The notes: generated by a model not told the origin, from the sequence alone. DNA of 64,000 bases from Candidatus Contendibacter odensensis (GCA_002747185.1 PDTV01000004.1:248001-312000), one strand, 5' to 3'. Shown: positions 9,211-17,063, numbered from the stretch's first letter. Made by a program: numbers and translations.

Positions 9211-10083
9211 TCAAGGCAGCAACTCACCATAACCATCCCGATAGCCTGGATAGCGAAACTGAAAGCCACTAGCACGTAGTCGGGCATTACAGCAGCGTTT
9301 ATTGGCACGTTGGCGCAGGGCAGCATTGCCCCGTCGCTCGGAACCCGGTTTTAGCGGCGTTTGCTCTACCAGCGGTGGCGCCGAAACACCCAATTGTGCT
9401 GCTAACCAGCACAAAACGTCGTCCAGTGGTGCGGGGTCATCATCTACCGCGATATAGAGAGGCTCAGGATCGGGGAGTGTCATGACATGTTGCAGCACGC
9501 GGGCGCAGTCATCACGATGGATGCGATTGGTATAGACAGGTTGACCGATAGTCCGTGTAGCGCTGCCCTCGCGGACGCTATCGATCAGGCGGGTGCGGCC
9601 TGGCCCATAAATGCCGCCAAAGCGTACCGAAATCGCTAGCCAGGGTGAGTCCCACAGCAATTGTTCACCTTCTCGAATGCAACGGCCACTAAAACTGTTG
9701 GCCTCAGCAGGCGAGTCTTCATCAACCCATTCACCCTGATTTTGTCCGTAGACTGACGTACTGGAGGTAAACAGGATTCGCTTGGGGTGCTGATGGGTGT
9801 GATGTAATACCTCCAACAGGTTGTAAACCCCATTCACATAGGCATCCCGATAGCGTGCCTCACTGAAACCCGATGCGGCGGCGCTGTAGACCACAAAATC
9901 CATATCAGGCGGTAAAGCGTGCAAGCTATTGGGATCGGTTAAATCAGCCGCTATGGTTTGAAGGGGAGAAGGCAATGGATCAGGATGGCGCTTTAATCCC
10001 CAGACCGTATGTCCTTGAGTACTCAGCGATAAACCTAGCGTTGTGCCGATATCACCACAACCGGCAATCAGGATACGAGCCAT
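9211..10083 (-). CDS. YeeZ-like NAD(P)-dependent epimerase/dehydratase (extended SDR)
   Basis: A 290-aa short-chain dehydrogenase-like protein with an N-terminal Rossmann motif GCGDIGTTLG, residues 6-15, and later TSSTSVYG with the SDR serine and tyrosine. The family (YeeZ of E. coli) resembles nucleotide-sugar epimerases but has no settled substrate. I start it at the ATG at 10083 (MARILIAGCG); the open frame runs back to 10167 but lacks similarity there. It is divergent from mutY with only 30 bases between starts, so their promoters must overlap the opposite genes. Confidence 0.87.
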   Translation of the reverse strand: MARILIAGCGDIGTTLGLSLSTQGHTVWGLKRHPDPLPSPLQTIAADLTDPNSLHALPPDMDFVVYSAAASGFSEARYRDAYVNGVYNLLEVLHHTHQHPKRILFTSSTSVYGQNQGEWVDEDSPAEANSFSGRCIREGEQLLWDSPWLAISVRFGGIYGPGRTRLIDSVREGSATRTIGQPVYTNRIHRDDCARVLQHVMTLPDPEPLYIAVDDDPAPLDDVLCWLAAQLGVSAPPLVEQTPLKPGSERRGNAALRQRANKRCCNARLRASGFQFRYPGYRDGYGELLP

Positions 10084-10113
10084 GTTTGCATTACTCCATA
10101 AAGAAAAATAGTC

Positions 10114-11172
10114 ATGATGGAAGCGACTGAATTTACCCGACGTGTACTGGAATGGTTTGATGTGCATGGTCGTAAACAGTTGCCCTGGAAAGATAATCCC
10201 ACGCCTTATCGTGTCTGGGTGTCAGAAGTCATGTTGCAACAGACTCAAGTCACTACCGTCATCCCTTATTATCAGCGTTTCCTGGCAAGATTTCCTGACA
10301 ATCAGGCGCTTGCAGATGCTGACCTGGATGATGTATTGCATCTATGGGCGGGGCTGGGATATTACAGCCGCGCCCGCAATCTGCATCGTGCTGCACAAAT
10401 CGTGCGTGATGAGTACGATGGTGTAATGCCGCTGAGCAGTCTGGATATGCAAAAGTTGCCAGGGATCGGCCGTTCAACGGCCGGTGCTATTTTATCGTTA
10501 GCCACGGGGCAGCGGCATCCGGTTCTGGACGGGAATGTTAAACGGGTACTGGCACGTTTTGCAGCGGTGGAGGGGTGGCCGGGTCAATCGTCAGTGCAAA
10601 CGGTACTGTGGGCACTGGCAGAGTATTATACGCCGACTGAACGTGTGGCCGATTATACCCAGGCCATGATGGATTTAGGGGCAATGGTCTGTGTGCGCCG
10701 TCAACCCCAATGTGGCATTTGCCCGCTGGCTATTGCGTGTGCTGCACATGCACAAGGTCGGGAAATGGTGCTGCCAGCGCCCAGGCCACGTCGGGAATTA
10801 CCGTTGCGGAAAACACAGATGCTGTTGTTGCGAGCGACAGATGGTTCGGTACTGCTAGAGCAGCGTCCACCTGTGGGTATCTGGGGTGGATTATGGAGTT
10901 TTCCAGAATGCCCGCAGGGTGTGGATGTGGGGATTTGGTGTCGGGATCAACTGGGTTTGCAGGTAAAAGTAGAATCGGCCTGGCCTGTATTGCCACATAG
11001 CTTTAGTCATTTTCGTCTTGAAATTACACCAATACCTGCTGCGGTTATTCGGCAAGCCGGTGCAGTCATGGAAGGGCGACGGTTTGTCTGGTATAACACC
11101 GATTGTTCTGGTGATCGAGGGGTTGCTGCGCCGGTTAAGCGATTGTTAACAGTGCTGGCAAGCGGATCTTGA
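10114..11172 (+). CDS. mutY: A/G-specific adenine DNA glycosylase
   Basis: MutY removes adenine mispaired with 8-oxoguanine, preventing G:C to T:A change. The 352-aa protein has the helix-hairpin-helix LPGIGRSTAGAIL with the catalytic aspartate downstream (VLDGNVKRV), the catalytic glutamate region SEVMLQQTQV, the [4Fe-4S] cysteines C-x6-C-x2-C-x5-C (CVRRQPQCGICPLAIAC), and a C-terminal NUDIX-like domain (LEQRPPVGIWGGLWSFPE) that reads 8-oxoG. It is followed by yggX, the common gammaproteobacterial pair. Start alternatives 10114 and 10117 differ by one residue. Confidence 0.97.
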   Translation: MMEATEFTRRVLEWFDVHGRKQLPWKDNPTPYRVWVSEVMLQQTQVTTVIPYYQRFLARFPDNQALADADLDDVLHLWAGLGYYSRARNLHRAAQIVRDEYDGVMPLSSLDMQKLPGIGRSTAGAILSLATGQRHPVLDGNVKRVLARFAAVEGWPGQSSVQTVLWALAEYYTPTERVADYTQAMMDLGAMVCVRRQPQCGICPLAIACAAHAQGREMVLPAPRPRRELPLRKTQMLLLRATDGSVLLEQRPPVGIWGGLWSFPECPQGVDVGIWCRDQLGLQVKVESAWPVLPHSFSHFRLEITPIPAAVIRQAGAVMEGRRFVWYNTDCSGDRGVAAPVKRLLTVLASGS

Positions 11173-11198
11173 AACAAAATACATCTTAGGAGTGGGTG

Positions 11199-11477
11199 AT
11201 GGCTCGAGTGGTAAATTGCGTTAAACTGGGCGAAGAGGCTGAGGGTTTGGATCGCCCAACGTATCCGGGGGCATTAGGTCAGCGGATTTTTGAGAATGTA
11301 TCCAAGGCGGCCTGGCAGCAGTGGTTACAACAGCAGACCATGCTGATTAATGAGTATCGTTTGACACCTTTTGAGCCGAAGGCTCGCCAGTTTCTTGAGG
11401 AACAGATGGAGCAATTTTTCTTTGGTGAAGGCACGACGTTGCCGGAGGGATATGTACCGCCGAGTAGTGATTCTTGA
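11199..11477 (+). CDS. yggX: Fe(2+)-trafficking / oxidative protection protein YggX
   Basis: A 92-aa protein of the YggX family, with the N-terminal [20 protein letters not shown] and EFRL-like [14 protein letters not shown] segments and the single conserved cysteine near residue 6. Family members protect Fe-S enzymes and labile iron under oxidative stress, consistent with its place after the Fe-S enzyme MutY. An AGGAG lies 6 bases before the ATG; a GTG one codon upstream is less likely. tRNA-Phe follows 51 bases after the stop. Confidence 0.95.
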   Translation: MARVVNCVKLGEEAEGLDRPTYPGALGQRIFENVSKAAWQQWLQQQTMLINEYRLTPFEPKARQFLEEQMEQFFFGEGTTLPEGYVPPSSDS

Positions 11478-11528
11478 CGAAAAATCCATAAACTGCTTAA
11501 ATATCCCGCTTCACCGTAAGGTGAAAAC

Positions 11529-11604
11529 GGCCAGGTAGCTCAGTTGGTAGAGCAGTGGACTGAAAATCCTCGTGTCGGTGGTTCAATTCCGCCCCTGGCC
11601 ACCA
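11529..11604 (+). tRNA. tRNA-Phe (GAA), CCA encoded
   Basis: A 76-base cloverleaf. The acceptor arm GGCCAGG pairs with CCTGGCC, the D loop is AGCTCAGTTGGTAGAGC, the anticodon loop CTGAAAA carries GAA, and the T arm is GGTGG-TTCAATT-CCGCC. CCA is encoded. Its last 14 bases are repeated at 15529-15542, which makes this the attachment site of an integrative island. Confidence 0.97.
11591..11604 (+). other. attL: tRNA-Phe 3' end core
   Basis: Fourteen bases, GCCCCTGGCCACCA, form the end of the T arm, acceptor and CCA of tRNA-Phe and are identical to 15529-15542. The tRNA stays intact on this side. Confidence 0.85.
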
Positions 11605-11774
11605 TATTAATAACCATCCGCAGAAGTCCGAAGAAGTCCATAAGCACCCGATTATACGGGGGTTTTATATATTTAGTATCCGGTACAGTCCGTACTGATC
11701 CGTCACCATCCGCTATATTTTAGGGGGACACTTTGGGGGATATTGCCCCTACCTGTGAGTGAGTGTCCCCACTT

Positions 11775-13038
11775 ATGACACTGACCGATACTGCGATCCG
11801 CAACGCCAAGCCCAAGGCCAAGCGGTACAAGCTGTTTGATGAACGTGGTCTGTTCCTGCTGGTGGATACCACGGGGGGTAAGTGGTGGCGCTTTCGCTAC
11901 CAGAGCAAGGGTAAGCACGAGGAAATATCACTTGGTATCTATCCAGAAATCAGCCTAAGAGCAGCACGGGATGCACGGGATGAACACCGTGCCCAACTGA
12001 GAAAAACATTGACCCGCGTGCACACCGCAAGGCGATCAAGAAAACCTGTGTAGACCAGATCAGCCACAGATTTGAAGTGATCACCCGTGAAAGGTTTGTC
12101 AAGCACCAACCAGGATGGGTAGCCAGTCATTCAGACCGGATCATCCGACGATTTGAGCGGGATATCTTTCCCTGGCCGGGAGATTGTCCCATTACACAGA
12201 TCAAAGCCCTTGGATCTGCTGGAGTGCCTACGGCGCATTGAAGCGCGTGGTGCACTGGAAACCGCACACAGAGTACTGCAAACCACCGGGCAAGTGTTCC
12301 GCTATGCCATCGCCACCGGACGTGCCGAGCGTGATATTTCCGCTGATCTACGTGGAGCTTTGCCACCCGTGAAGTCCACCCACTTCCCCGCTGTGACCGA
12401 GCCTCGGCAAGTGGGGGAATTGTTGCGTGCATTGGATGCATTCCAGGGAACCTTGGTGGTGTCCTGCGCCTTGCGGCTGGCACCTTTGGTGTTTGTCCGA
12501 CCGGGCGAGTTGCGACACGCCCAATGGAAAGATATTGACCTGGAGGCGAGAGAGTGGCGCTACATTGTCAGCAAGACCGATACACCCCACATTGTCCCCT
12601 TGTCTACACAGGGGGTGGTGATTCTCAAGGAACTTACACCCGCTCACAGGAGTAGGGCGCTATGTGTTCCCTGGTGCACGTAGTCCCAAGGGCGGCCGAC
12701 CCATGAGCGATAACGCGGTACTTGTTGCATTGCAGAAGCTGGAGATTCCCAAAGAGATCATGGCCGGGCACGGATTTCGGGCGATGGCGCGAACCCTTCT
12801 TGATGAGGTGCTGGGCTTTCGTCCTGAACTGATTGAACACCAGCTTGCCCATGCAGTCCGCGATCCACTGGGCAGAGCCTATAACCGAACCACCCACTTG
12901 GAGGAACGCCGAACCATGATGCAGGCATGGGCGGATTATCTGGACAGGCTGAAAAGCGAGACACCCAGGAATGATCGCCGATATGGAAAATTTTTGGTAA
13001 CAAGCCAAACGGGTTTTGAGAAAATACAACGGTATTGA
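11775..13038 (+). pseudogene. P4-type tyrosine recombinase/integrase, three frameshifts
   Basis: Reading across frames gives one integrase of about 420 aa. The N-terminal DUF4102-like part is MTLTDTAIRNAKPKAKRYKLFDERGLFL. The core-binding segment contains FERDIFPWPGDCPIT and LRRIEARGALETAHRVLQT. The catalytic residues are all present: Arg in VRPGELRHAQW, H-x-x-R in GHGFRAMART, His in EHQLAHA and the nucleophile Tyr in RAYNRTTHLEERR. Frame breaks lie near 11998, 12208 and 12640. It would have acted on the neighbouring tRNA-Phe. The damage appears recent because every motif is still readable. Confidence 0.9.
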
Positions 13039-13235
13039 TAAGAAAAATTTTCCATTATTTCTCAAAGAATGTGAGTTCCGATTTAACTACAGCACACCAT
13101 CAAATCAGCTCAAAATACTGAAAACATGGTGTGAAATTTAAGGCTAATCTATGTCAGCCCCTAACTATATATTAATTTAACAACTTACAAATTAATTAAT
13201 TTACAAAAATAGGACTATAGGAATATATTTGTATG
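13039..13235. other. AT-rich spacer in the island, no gene seen
   Basis: About 200 bases between the integrase and higBA, rich in A/T with no supported ORF. The last part probably holds the higBA promoter; ACTATAGGAATAT near 13214 contains a plausible -10-like TATAGG. Confidence 0.4.
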
Positions 13236-13252
13236 GTTCCCACATTGGGAAC
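13236..13252. promoter_or_regulatory. Palindromic operator upstream of higBA
   Basis: GTTCCCA-CAT-TGGGAAC (13236-13252) is a perfect 7-bp inverted repeat centred 25 bases before the higB start. Position and symmetry fit the operator through which a HigA-type antitoxin represses its own operon. Confidence 0.65.
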
Positions 13253-13268
13253 ATAATAGGATTATGAG

Positions 13269-13562
13269 ATGAGGATTATCACGCGAAAGACCTTGCTGGA
13301 GTTCTGGCAGCAACACGCAGACGCTGAACAGCCGTTGCGAGCCTGGTTCCGGTTCGCCAAACAAGCGGATTGGAGCCATCCGCAAGCGGTCAAAGCGGAT
13401 TACGGTAACGCCAGCATCCTGGAAGACAATCGGGTGTGTTTCAACATTGGCGGGAACAAGTATCGCTTGGTCGTAAAAATCAACTATCCCTACCGGATAA
13501 TTTATATCCGGTTCATTGGAACCCACGCCGAATATGGCAAGATCAACGCCAACCGAATCTAG
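13269..13562 (+). CDS. higB: HigB-family mRNA interferase toxin
   Basis: A 97-aa protein of the HigB_toxin type: LLEFWQQHADAEQPLRAWF at the N-terminus, NRVCFNIGGNKYRLVVKINY in the middle and IYIRFIGTHAEYGKI at the end, the RelE-like fold with the conserved His near the C-terminus. Such toxins cleave mRNA on the ribosome. It precedes its antitoxin by 12 bases, the reverse of most type II modules but normal for HigBA. It may stabilise the island. Confidence 0.93.
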   Translation: MRIITRKTLLEFWQQHADAEQPLRAWFRFAKQADWSHPQAVKADYGNASILEDNRVCFNIGGNKYRLVVKINYPYRIIYIRFIGTHAEYGKINANRI

Positions 13563-13574
13563 GAGATAACCGCC

Positions 13575-13952
13575 ATGGACATCAAACCGATCAAGACCGA
13601 AGCCGACTATCAGCAAGTGCTCAGCGATATTGAGCGGTTGATGGATGCCCAGCCCGACACGCCCGAGGGTGACCGCCTGGACGTGCTGAGCACCTTGGTA
13701 GAGGCTTACGAAGCTCAACACTACCCTATCGAGGAGCCGGACCCTATTGAAGCCATCAAACACCGTATGGAAGCCTTGGGGCTGGAACGCAAAGACCTGG
13801 AGCCTTTCATCGGAGGACGGGGCCGCGTGGCGGAGATATTGGCGCGTAAGCGCCCCCTAACCCTCGCAATGATTCGGCGGCTTAGCGCGGGAATGCATAT
13901 TCCCGCCGATGTGTTAATCCAACCCTACGTTCCTCACTCTCCATCCAGATAA
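13575..13952 (+). CDS. higA: HigA-family antitoxin, HTH transcriptional regulator
   Basis: A 125-aa protein. Residues 1-50 form an acidic N-terminal part that should bind HigB. Residues 55-115 form an Xre-type helix-turn-helix domain (MEALGLERKDLEPFIGGRGRVAEILARKR in outline, followed by LTLAMIRRLSAGMHIPADVLI). A GGAGAT site lies just after the higB stop. It should neutralise HigB and repress the operon at the palindrome at 13236-13252. Confidence 0.93.
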   Translation: MDIKPIKTEADYQQVLSDIERLMDAQPDTPEGDRLDVLSTLVEAYEAQHYPIEEPDPIEAIKHRMEALGLERKDLEPFIGGRGRVAEILARKRPLTLAMIRRLSAGMHIPADVLIQPYVPHSPSR

Positions 13953-14191
13953 GCTGTCGCTGCAGAGTACAGATGTCACTGTGTGTACAAAATCATGCGG
14001 AATCAGATAAGCTATTGAAAATTAAATATTACAGTTCTATTTCGTTGTAAACCTGTCAGCTTATAACGACTACTTTGATGAGCGCATTTTGAACGGCCGC
14101 TACCAATCAAAAAATATCGAACTTTACATGTGAAATAAACGGTTGCTCCGTACCCGTCACTCTTCCGGAAAAAACCATCTGCGAGGAATTG
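13953..14191. other. Spacer upstream of the ART-like toxin; open frame without canonical start
   Basis: The toxin frame stays open back to a TGA near 14079. It would encode about 35 residues (…ISNFTCEINGCSVPVTLPEK…) but holds no ATG, GTG or upstream TTG before 14189. The toxin may therefore be the C-terminal remnant of a longer protein. A second short open stretch in another frame ends at the TGA near 14133. No other gene is seen. Confidence 0.4.
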
Positions 14192-14680
14192 ATGAGTAAG
14201 CTCCAAACTGTTTTTATTCATCTGAAAACGACTTATGAGGCATCGATGCAAGCAGCTGAGGACGCAGCGATGTACTGGGCAGATATGGCGGAGAACTCGA
14301 AACACCCTTTGGCCAAACTCGCCCACATTCCCGGCATATTCGCAACACTCTGGACACCGGAAATTGCCCCTACCACTGCGGTAACGCTTGGTACAGCAGA
14401 TTACGGATTCGTGGGATTGCCAAAGAACATGATCCATTTCACAACCGCTAAGGGGGCCATGGGCATTCGGGCAAGTGGCGTAATAAACCCGAGCCCATGG
14501 AGTATGCGGGGGATTTTCGGCCCTGGGGTGTACATGGCGAAGATTGGTCGGCCTTGGAACGGTTTCATGCCTGAACACGCAGTTATCCCAATCCTACTCA
14601 AAACTCCACAAGGGACGGTGCGTGTCTTGCCTCGTCTTGTTTACGTGAAATGGGGATTTAGACCTGTGCCAATTCGATGA
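14192..14680 (+). CDS. ART-HYD1-like toxin-domain protein
   Basis: A 162-aa protein I do not recognise outright. Residues 80-120 carry MIHFTT, GIRASGVINPS and IFGPGVYMAKI, which resemble the H-Y signature of ART-HYD1 (Tox-HYD1) ADP-ribosyltransferase-like toxin domains found at C-termini of polymorphic toxins: His82, GVI 96-98, Gly-Pro-Gly-Val-Tyr 110-114. The N-terminal 75 residues (AAMYWADMAENSKHPLAKLAH) look like the pre-toxin stretch of such proteins. GAGGAATTG precedes the ATG; a TTG at 14189 is the next choice. The stop overlaps the ATG of a 56-aa membrane ORF by 4 bases, an arrangement seen for toxin and immunity genes. ART activity is inference. Confidence 0.6.
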   Translation: MSKLQTVFIHLKTTYEASMQAAEDAAMYWADMAENSKHPLAKLAHIPGIFATLWTPEIAPTTAVTLGTADYGFVGLPKNMIHFTTAKGAMGIRASGVINPSPWSMRGIFGPGVYMAKIGRPWNGFMPEHAVIPILLKTPQGTVRVLPRLVYVKWGFRPVPIR

Positions 14681-14847
14681 GCAGACGAACCCACGCGATT
14701 ATTGGCTGGATCATCGCCATCTCAATATGGTCAATGTGGGGCATTGCGATTTGGAGGGGTGGATGGTTTTGGGGGCTAGTGCCGCTTTCGCTTCTTATTT
14801 ACATCGTTGCCCAAACCTATTGGCGAAGGCTTGACCCAGACAAGTAG
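14677..14847 (+). CDS. 56-aa membrane protein overlapping the toxin (candidate immunity protein)
   Basis: The ATG overlaps the toxin stop (ATGA, 14677-14680). The 56 codons give two hydrophobic segments, about residues 7-25 (AIIGWIIAISIWSMWGIAIW) and 29-46 (WFWGLVPLSLLIYIVA), with basic ends SRRTH and YWRRLDPDK: a two-helix inner-membrane hairpin. No homologue is recognised. Tight coupling to the toxin and the repeated copy downstream support a real gene; small membrane proteins are common immunity factors. Confidence 0.6.
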   Translation: MSRRTHAIIGWIIAISIWSMWGIAIWRGGWFWGLVPLSLLIYIVAQTYWRRLDPDK

Positions 14848-14874
14848 GCACACTGACCAATTCGTGTTTTAATC

Positions 14875-14922
14875 TATCATGCACCTGTTCAATGGGGCTA
14901 TAAGCCTGTGCCAATACGATGA
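14875..14922 (+). pseudogene. Duplicated 3' end of the toxin gene
   Basis: This stretch translates as YHAPVQWGYKPVPIR-stop, closely matching the toxin C-terminus (…VYVKWGFRPVPIR-stop). The DNA is also similar around the junction (CCTGTGCCAATACGATGA against CCTGTGCCAATTCGATGA). As in the intact copy, the stop overlaps an ATG that starts a second small membrane ORF. It is the remnant of a second toxin gene or of a cassette duplication. Confidence 0.7.
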
Positions 14923-15029
14923 AACGAGCACAGATTGTTACTACCGTAACCATAGTATTGGGCATCGCTCTTGTGAGCATAGCGGCACTTGAAAAGAATC
15001 TTTGGATTAGACCCCACAAAGGAACGTGA
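14919..15029 (+). CDS. 36-aa single-span membrane peptide (second immunity-like ORF)
   Basis: It starts at an ATG overlapping the stop of the truncated toxin copy (ATGA). The peptide is MKRAQ, a hydrophobic helix (IVTTVTIVLGIALVSIAAL), then KNLWIRPHKGT. It is unlike the first membrane ORF in sequence but occupies the same position. No homologue is recognised, and translation is inferred from context only. Confidence 0.4.
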   Translation: MKRAQIVTTVTIVLGIALVSIAALEKNLWIRPHKGT

Positions 15030-15107
15030 GGCGACATAGCTGATTGCCTATTGGTTTGATGTAACGGGCTTTTCGGCGTTTTGGTTTCTCCCGAACTGGA
15101 TGGTGTT

Positions 15108-15240
15108 TCATGCGGCTGATTTCAGGGGGAGGATTCCGACGGAATCCCGGAGCTTTTCGTCGGAGAAGTCGTATTCGCCGAGCATGTTGATATGCGCCCA
15201 CGACATGGGCGAGTGGGCGGCGACGTGAAAAGCAGATTGC
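15108..15240 (-). pseudogene. Transposase C-terminal fragment (Tn3-family-like)
   Basis: On the minus strand, about 40 codons ending at the TGA at 15108 read HVAAHSPMSWAHINMLGEYD, then FSDEKLRDSVGILPLKSAA and stop. The SPxxWxHINxxGEYDF pattern resembles the extreme C-terminus of Tn3-type transposases. No upstream part is present. It marks an earlier insertion at the distal end of the island. Confidence 0.45.
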
Positions 15241-15256
15241 AGCGGGAAATGTCCAG

Positions 15257-15457
15257 TTGGGTGGTTTGTGGATACCCAAAGCGACGAAGGCCCGACTGGA
15301 GATGTTGGCGCGGGATGCAGAGCTAAGTCTGTCCGAAGTGACCGCCATTGCGATCAATCGGCTAGAGCCTGAAAGCCTAGACGAGGCTGGACACTTGCTA
15401 TCATCACCTGTAAATGTGAAACGAAAAAGCAGTGTGCCCAAGTGGGGGGACATTTGA
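15257..15457 (+). CDS. Ribbon-helix-helix-like small protein (possibly a remnant)
   Basis: A 66-codon frame opening with TTG. The segment WIPKATKARLEMLARDAEL followed by SLSEVTAIAINRL has the spacing of ribbon-helix-helix DNA-binding proteins, often antitoxins. The frame is open further upstream without a canonical start, so it may be a truncated gene. The tail NVKRKSSVPKWGDI is basic. No partner toxin is seen next to it. Confidence 0.4.
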   Translation: MGGLWIPKATKARLEMLARDAELSLSEVTAIAINRLEPESLDEAGHLLSSPVNVKRKSSVPKWGDI

Positions 15458-15528
15458 GGGGGGCGCTCAAAAAAATTTTTTGTAAAAAATAATTTAAATA
15501 TAAATAGTTATATATCTAGTTTAGTAGA

Positions 15529-15542
15529 GCCCCTGGCCACCA
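15529..15542 (+). other. attR: copy of the tRNA-Phe 3' end
   Basis: GCCCCTGGCCACCA again, 3.9 kb from the tRNA end and without the rest of the tRNA. It marks the right border of the island. Confidence 0.85.
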
Positions 15543-15754
15543 AACAATGCCGGTTTCTCCGGCGATTGGGGATACGCCGCAAAAAAATGCCGGAACTGCG
15601 GGGTTGGCTGTAATCGCTCGCTGACTATTATCTGGCATAATTCGGGATATTCCTGCCGGAAATGTGGCAGCGGGTATCTTTGCCGGTACTTCAGCACGAG
15701 TTGTTGGTGTGCCGGGTACTGTCTGTATAGCCTGTTGAATTTGGCTATGGTGAG

Positions 15755-16657
15755 CTATCGTTGGTTCAGCCAGGAATGAGCGATCACCACCGCAATCAAT
15801 ACCACCGTTGCAATTACCCACGGTAACCAGTGCTTGATAGAAAAAGCAGTTGATTGGGGTTTGGGTTTTACGGTTTCGATTAGATTTAACAACTCTTCGG
15901 CGCTAGAGCATCGCGCTTTAGGTCGTTTTTCCAGCAACCGATTGATAATGGGCTGGAAATGGTCAAGTGATTGGGGTAATTCTGGCAAGGGTGCCTGAAC
16001 GTGCATCAATGCTGTCTCCATCGCATCCCTGCCCTGGTAGGGTCGTTTCCCTGTTAGCATCTCGTAGAACAAAATGCCTAAACTGTATAAATCGCAACGG
16101 GCATCTAAGGGTTGGCCTAATGCTTGTTCAGGACTCATATAGTTTGGAGTACCCACTCGCCAACCTACTGCGGTCAGCTGGGTTTTATCCTCCAGGTTTT
16201 TGGCAATACCAAAATCCGATAAAACCGCTGTTTCCTTATCTCGAAAGAGAATATTTGCCGGTTTAATATCGCGATGAATACAATTGTTTTGGTGGGCATA
16301 GCCCAGTGCACGGGCAATTTGACATAAATATGTTTTGGCCTGCTCCGGTGTCAGGCCGTCCTGGATGCGGTCCTTGAGCGTGCGGGCCTCTAGATGCTCC
16401 ATTGCCATATAATAATAGTCTTTATAATTATCAATATCATAAATAGTGACGATGTTCGGGTGTGTCAGCTTGGCGACGATCAGGCCTTCTTTAATGAAAC
16501 GCTTATGAAATGTTGAATCGCCAACGAGCTTGGGCGCAAGCACTTTGAGCGCCACTGGCCGGTTCAGTGAGCGCTGAACTGCCAGATACACGGTGGACAT
16601 TGCACCCTTACCGAGAACACCTTTGATCTGATAGCCAGGAATTTCTAGTCTTTCCAT
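15755..16657 (-). CDS. Membrane-anchored Ser/Thr protein kinase (Hanks type)
   Basis: A 300-aa kinase. The glycine loop LGKGAMSTVYLA is near residue 15 and the VAIK-type lysine is in RPVALKVL; HRDIKPANILF is the catalytic loop, DFGIAKN the Mg loop, then GTPNYMSPEQALG. Residues 275-295 form a membrane helix (WVIATVVLIAVVIAHSW), so the kinase domain is cytoplasmic. The protein ends just after the helix, and in another frame coding-like sequence continues (LAEPTIAHHSQIQQAIQT…) as far as attR. A frameshift may have removed a periplasmic tail. Substrates are unknown. Confidence 0.92.
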   Translation of the reverse strand: MERLEIPGYQIKGVLGKGAMSTVYLAVQRSLNRPVALKVLAPKLVGDSTFHKRFIKEGLIVAKLTHPNIVTIYDIDNYKDYYYMAMEHLEARTLKDRIQDGLTPEQAKTYLCQIARALGYAHQNNCIHRDIKPANILFRDKETAVLSDFGIAKNLEDKTQLTAVGWRVGTPNYMSPEQALGQPLDARCDLYSLGILFYEMLTGKRPYQGRDAMETALMHVQAPLPELPQSLDHFQPIINRLLEKRPKARCSSAEELLNLIETVKPKPQSTAFSIKHWLPWVIATVVLIAVVIAHSWLNQR

Positions 16658-17063
16658 AAAAATGACAGTACCTTACCAGAGAATTTCGGAAATTAAGGAT
16701 AGGTGTATTGGGACAGCTCAGTATCAAATAATACATCAGAGTGAGACGCTTTGTTGCAGTATGCTTCCCATATCACGATATGATGGTTTCTATATCGGCA
16801 GATCCAGCTACTTCAACGAATATCATGCAGTCACTTGGCCCGTTTTTGTGGAGAAATCGTCAGCGCCATCAATGCCATGTCAGGATGTATAATCCGATGT
16901 ATTGGCAAACAGGCTGATTTCAATTAGCGCTTGCCCGCCGGATGGTTGATGACCATTGCCAGAATAAGATAACAGAAACACGCCACATAAACCGCTGTGA
17001 GCCTGTGGATCGACTCCAACAGTACGCTGTTGGTTCGCTAAATGGCGCTGTAGGGTTATTATA
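16658..17063. other. Intergenic, about 400 bases, no supported gene
   Basis: This region lies between the divergent kinase and the DnaJ-related gene. One 76-codon plus-strand frame (16662-16892) has no family-like features and unusual composition, so I do not call it. The region must hold promoters for both flanking genes; I see no convincing hexamer pair. Confidence 0.5.

Larger units (their letters stand above)
11591..15542. mobile_element. Integrative island in tRNA-Phe (about 3.9 kb)
   Basis: GCCCCTGGCCACCA at the end of tRNA-Phe (11591-11604) is repeated exactly at 15529-15542. A tyrosine recombinase reads away from the tRNA directly inside the left end, the classic layout of P4-type islands. 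Cargo in order: integrase (frameshifted), HigBA, ART-HYD1-like toxin, two tiny membrane ORFs, a transposase relic, a ribbon-helix-helix-like ORF. AT-rich spacers and absence of housekeeping genes contrast with both flanks. With a broken integrase the element is probably immobile. Confidence 0.88.

Noticed and set aside
15007..15453. 148-codon minus-strand ORF at the end of the island
   Set aside because: The transposase relic reads in a different minus frame and the RHH-like ORF on the plus strand; this frame has no recognisable features.
16662..16892. 76-codon plus-strand ORF between the kinase and the DnaJ-related gene
   Set aside because: No ribosome site, odd composition and no family similarity.
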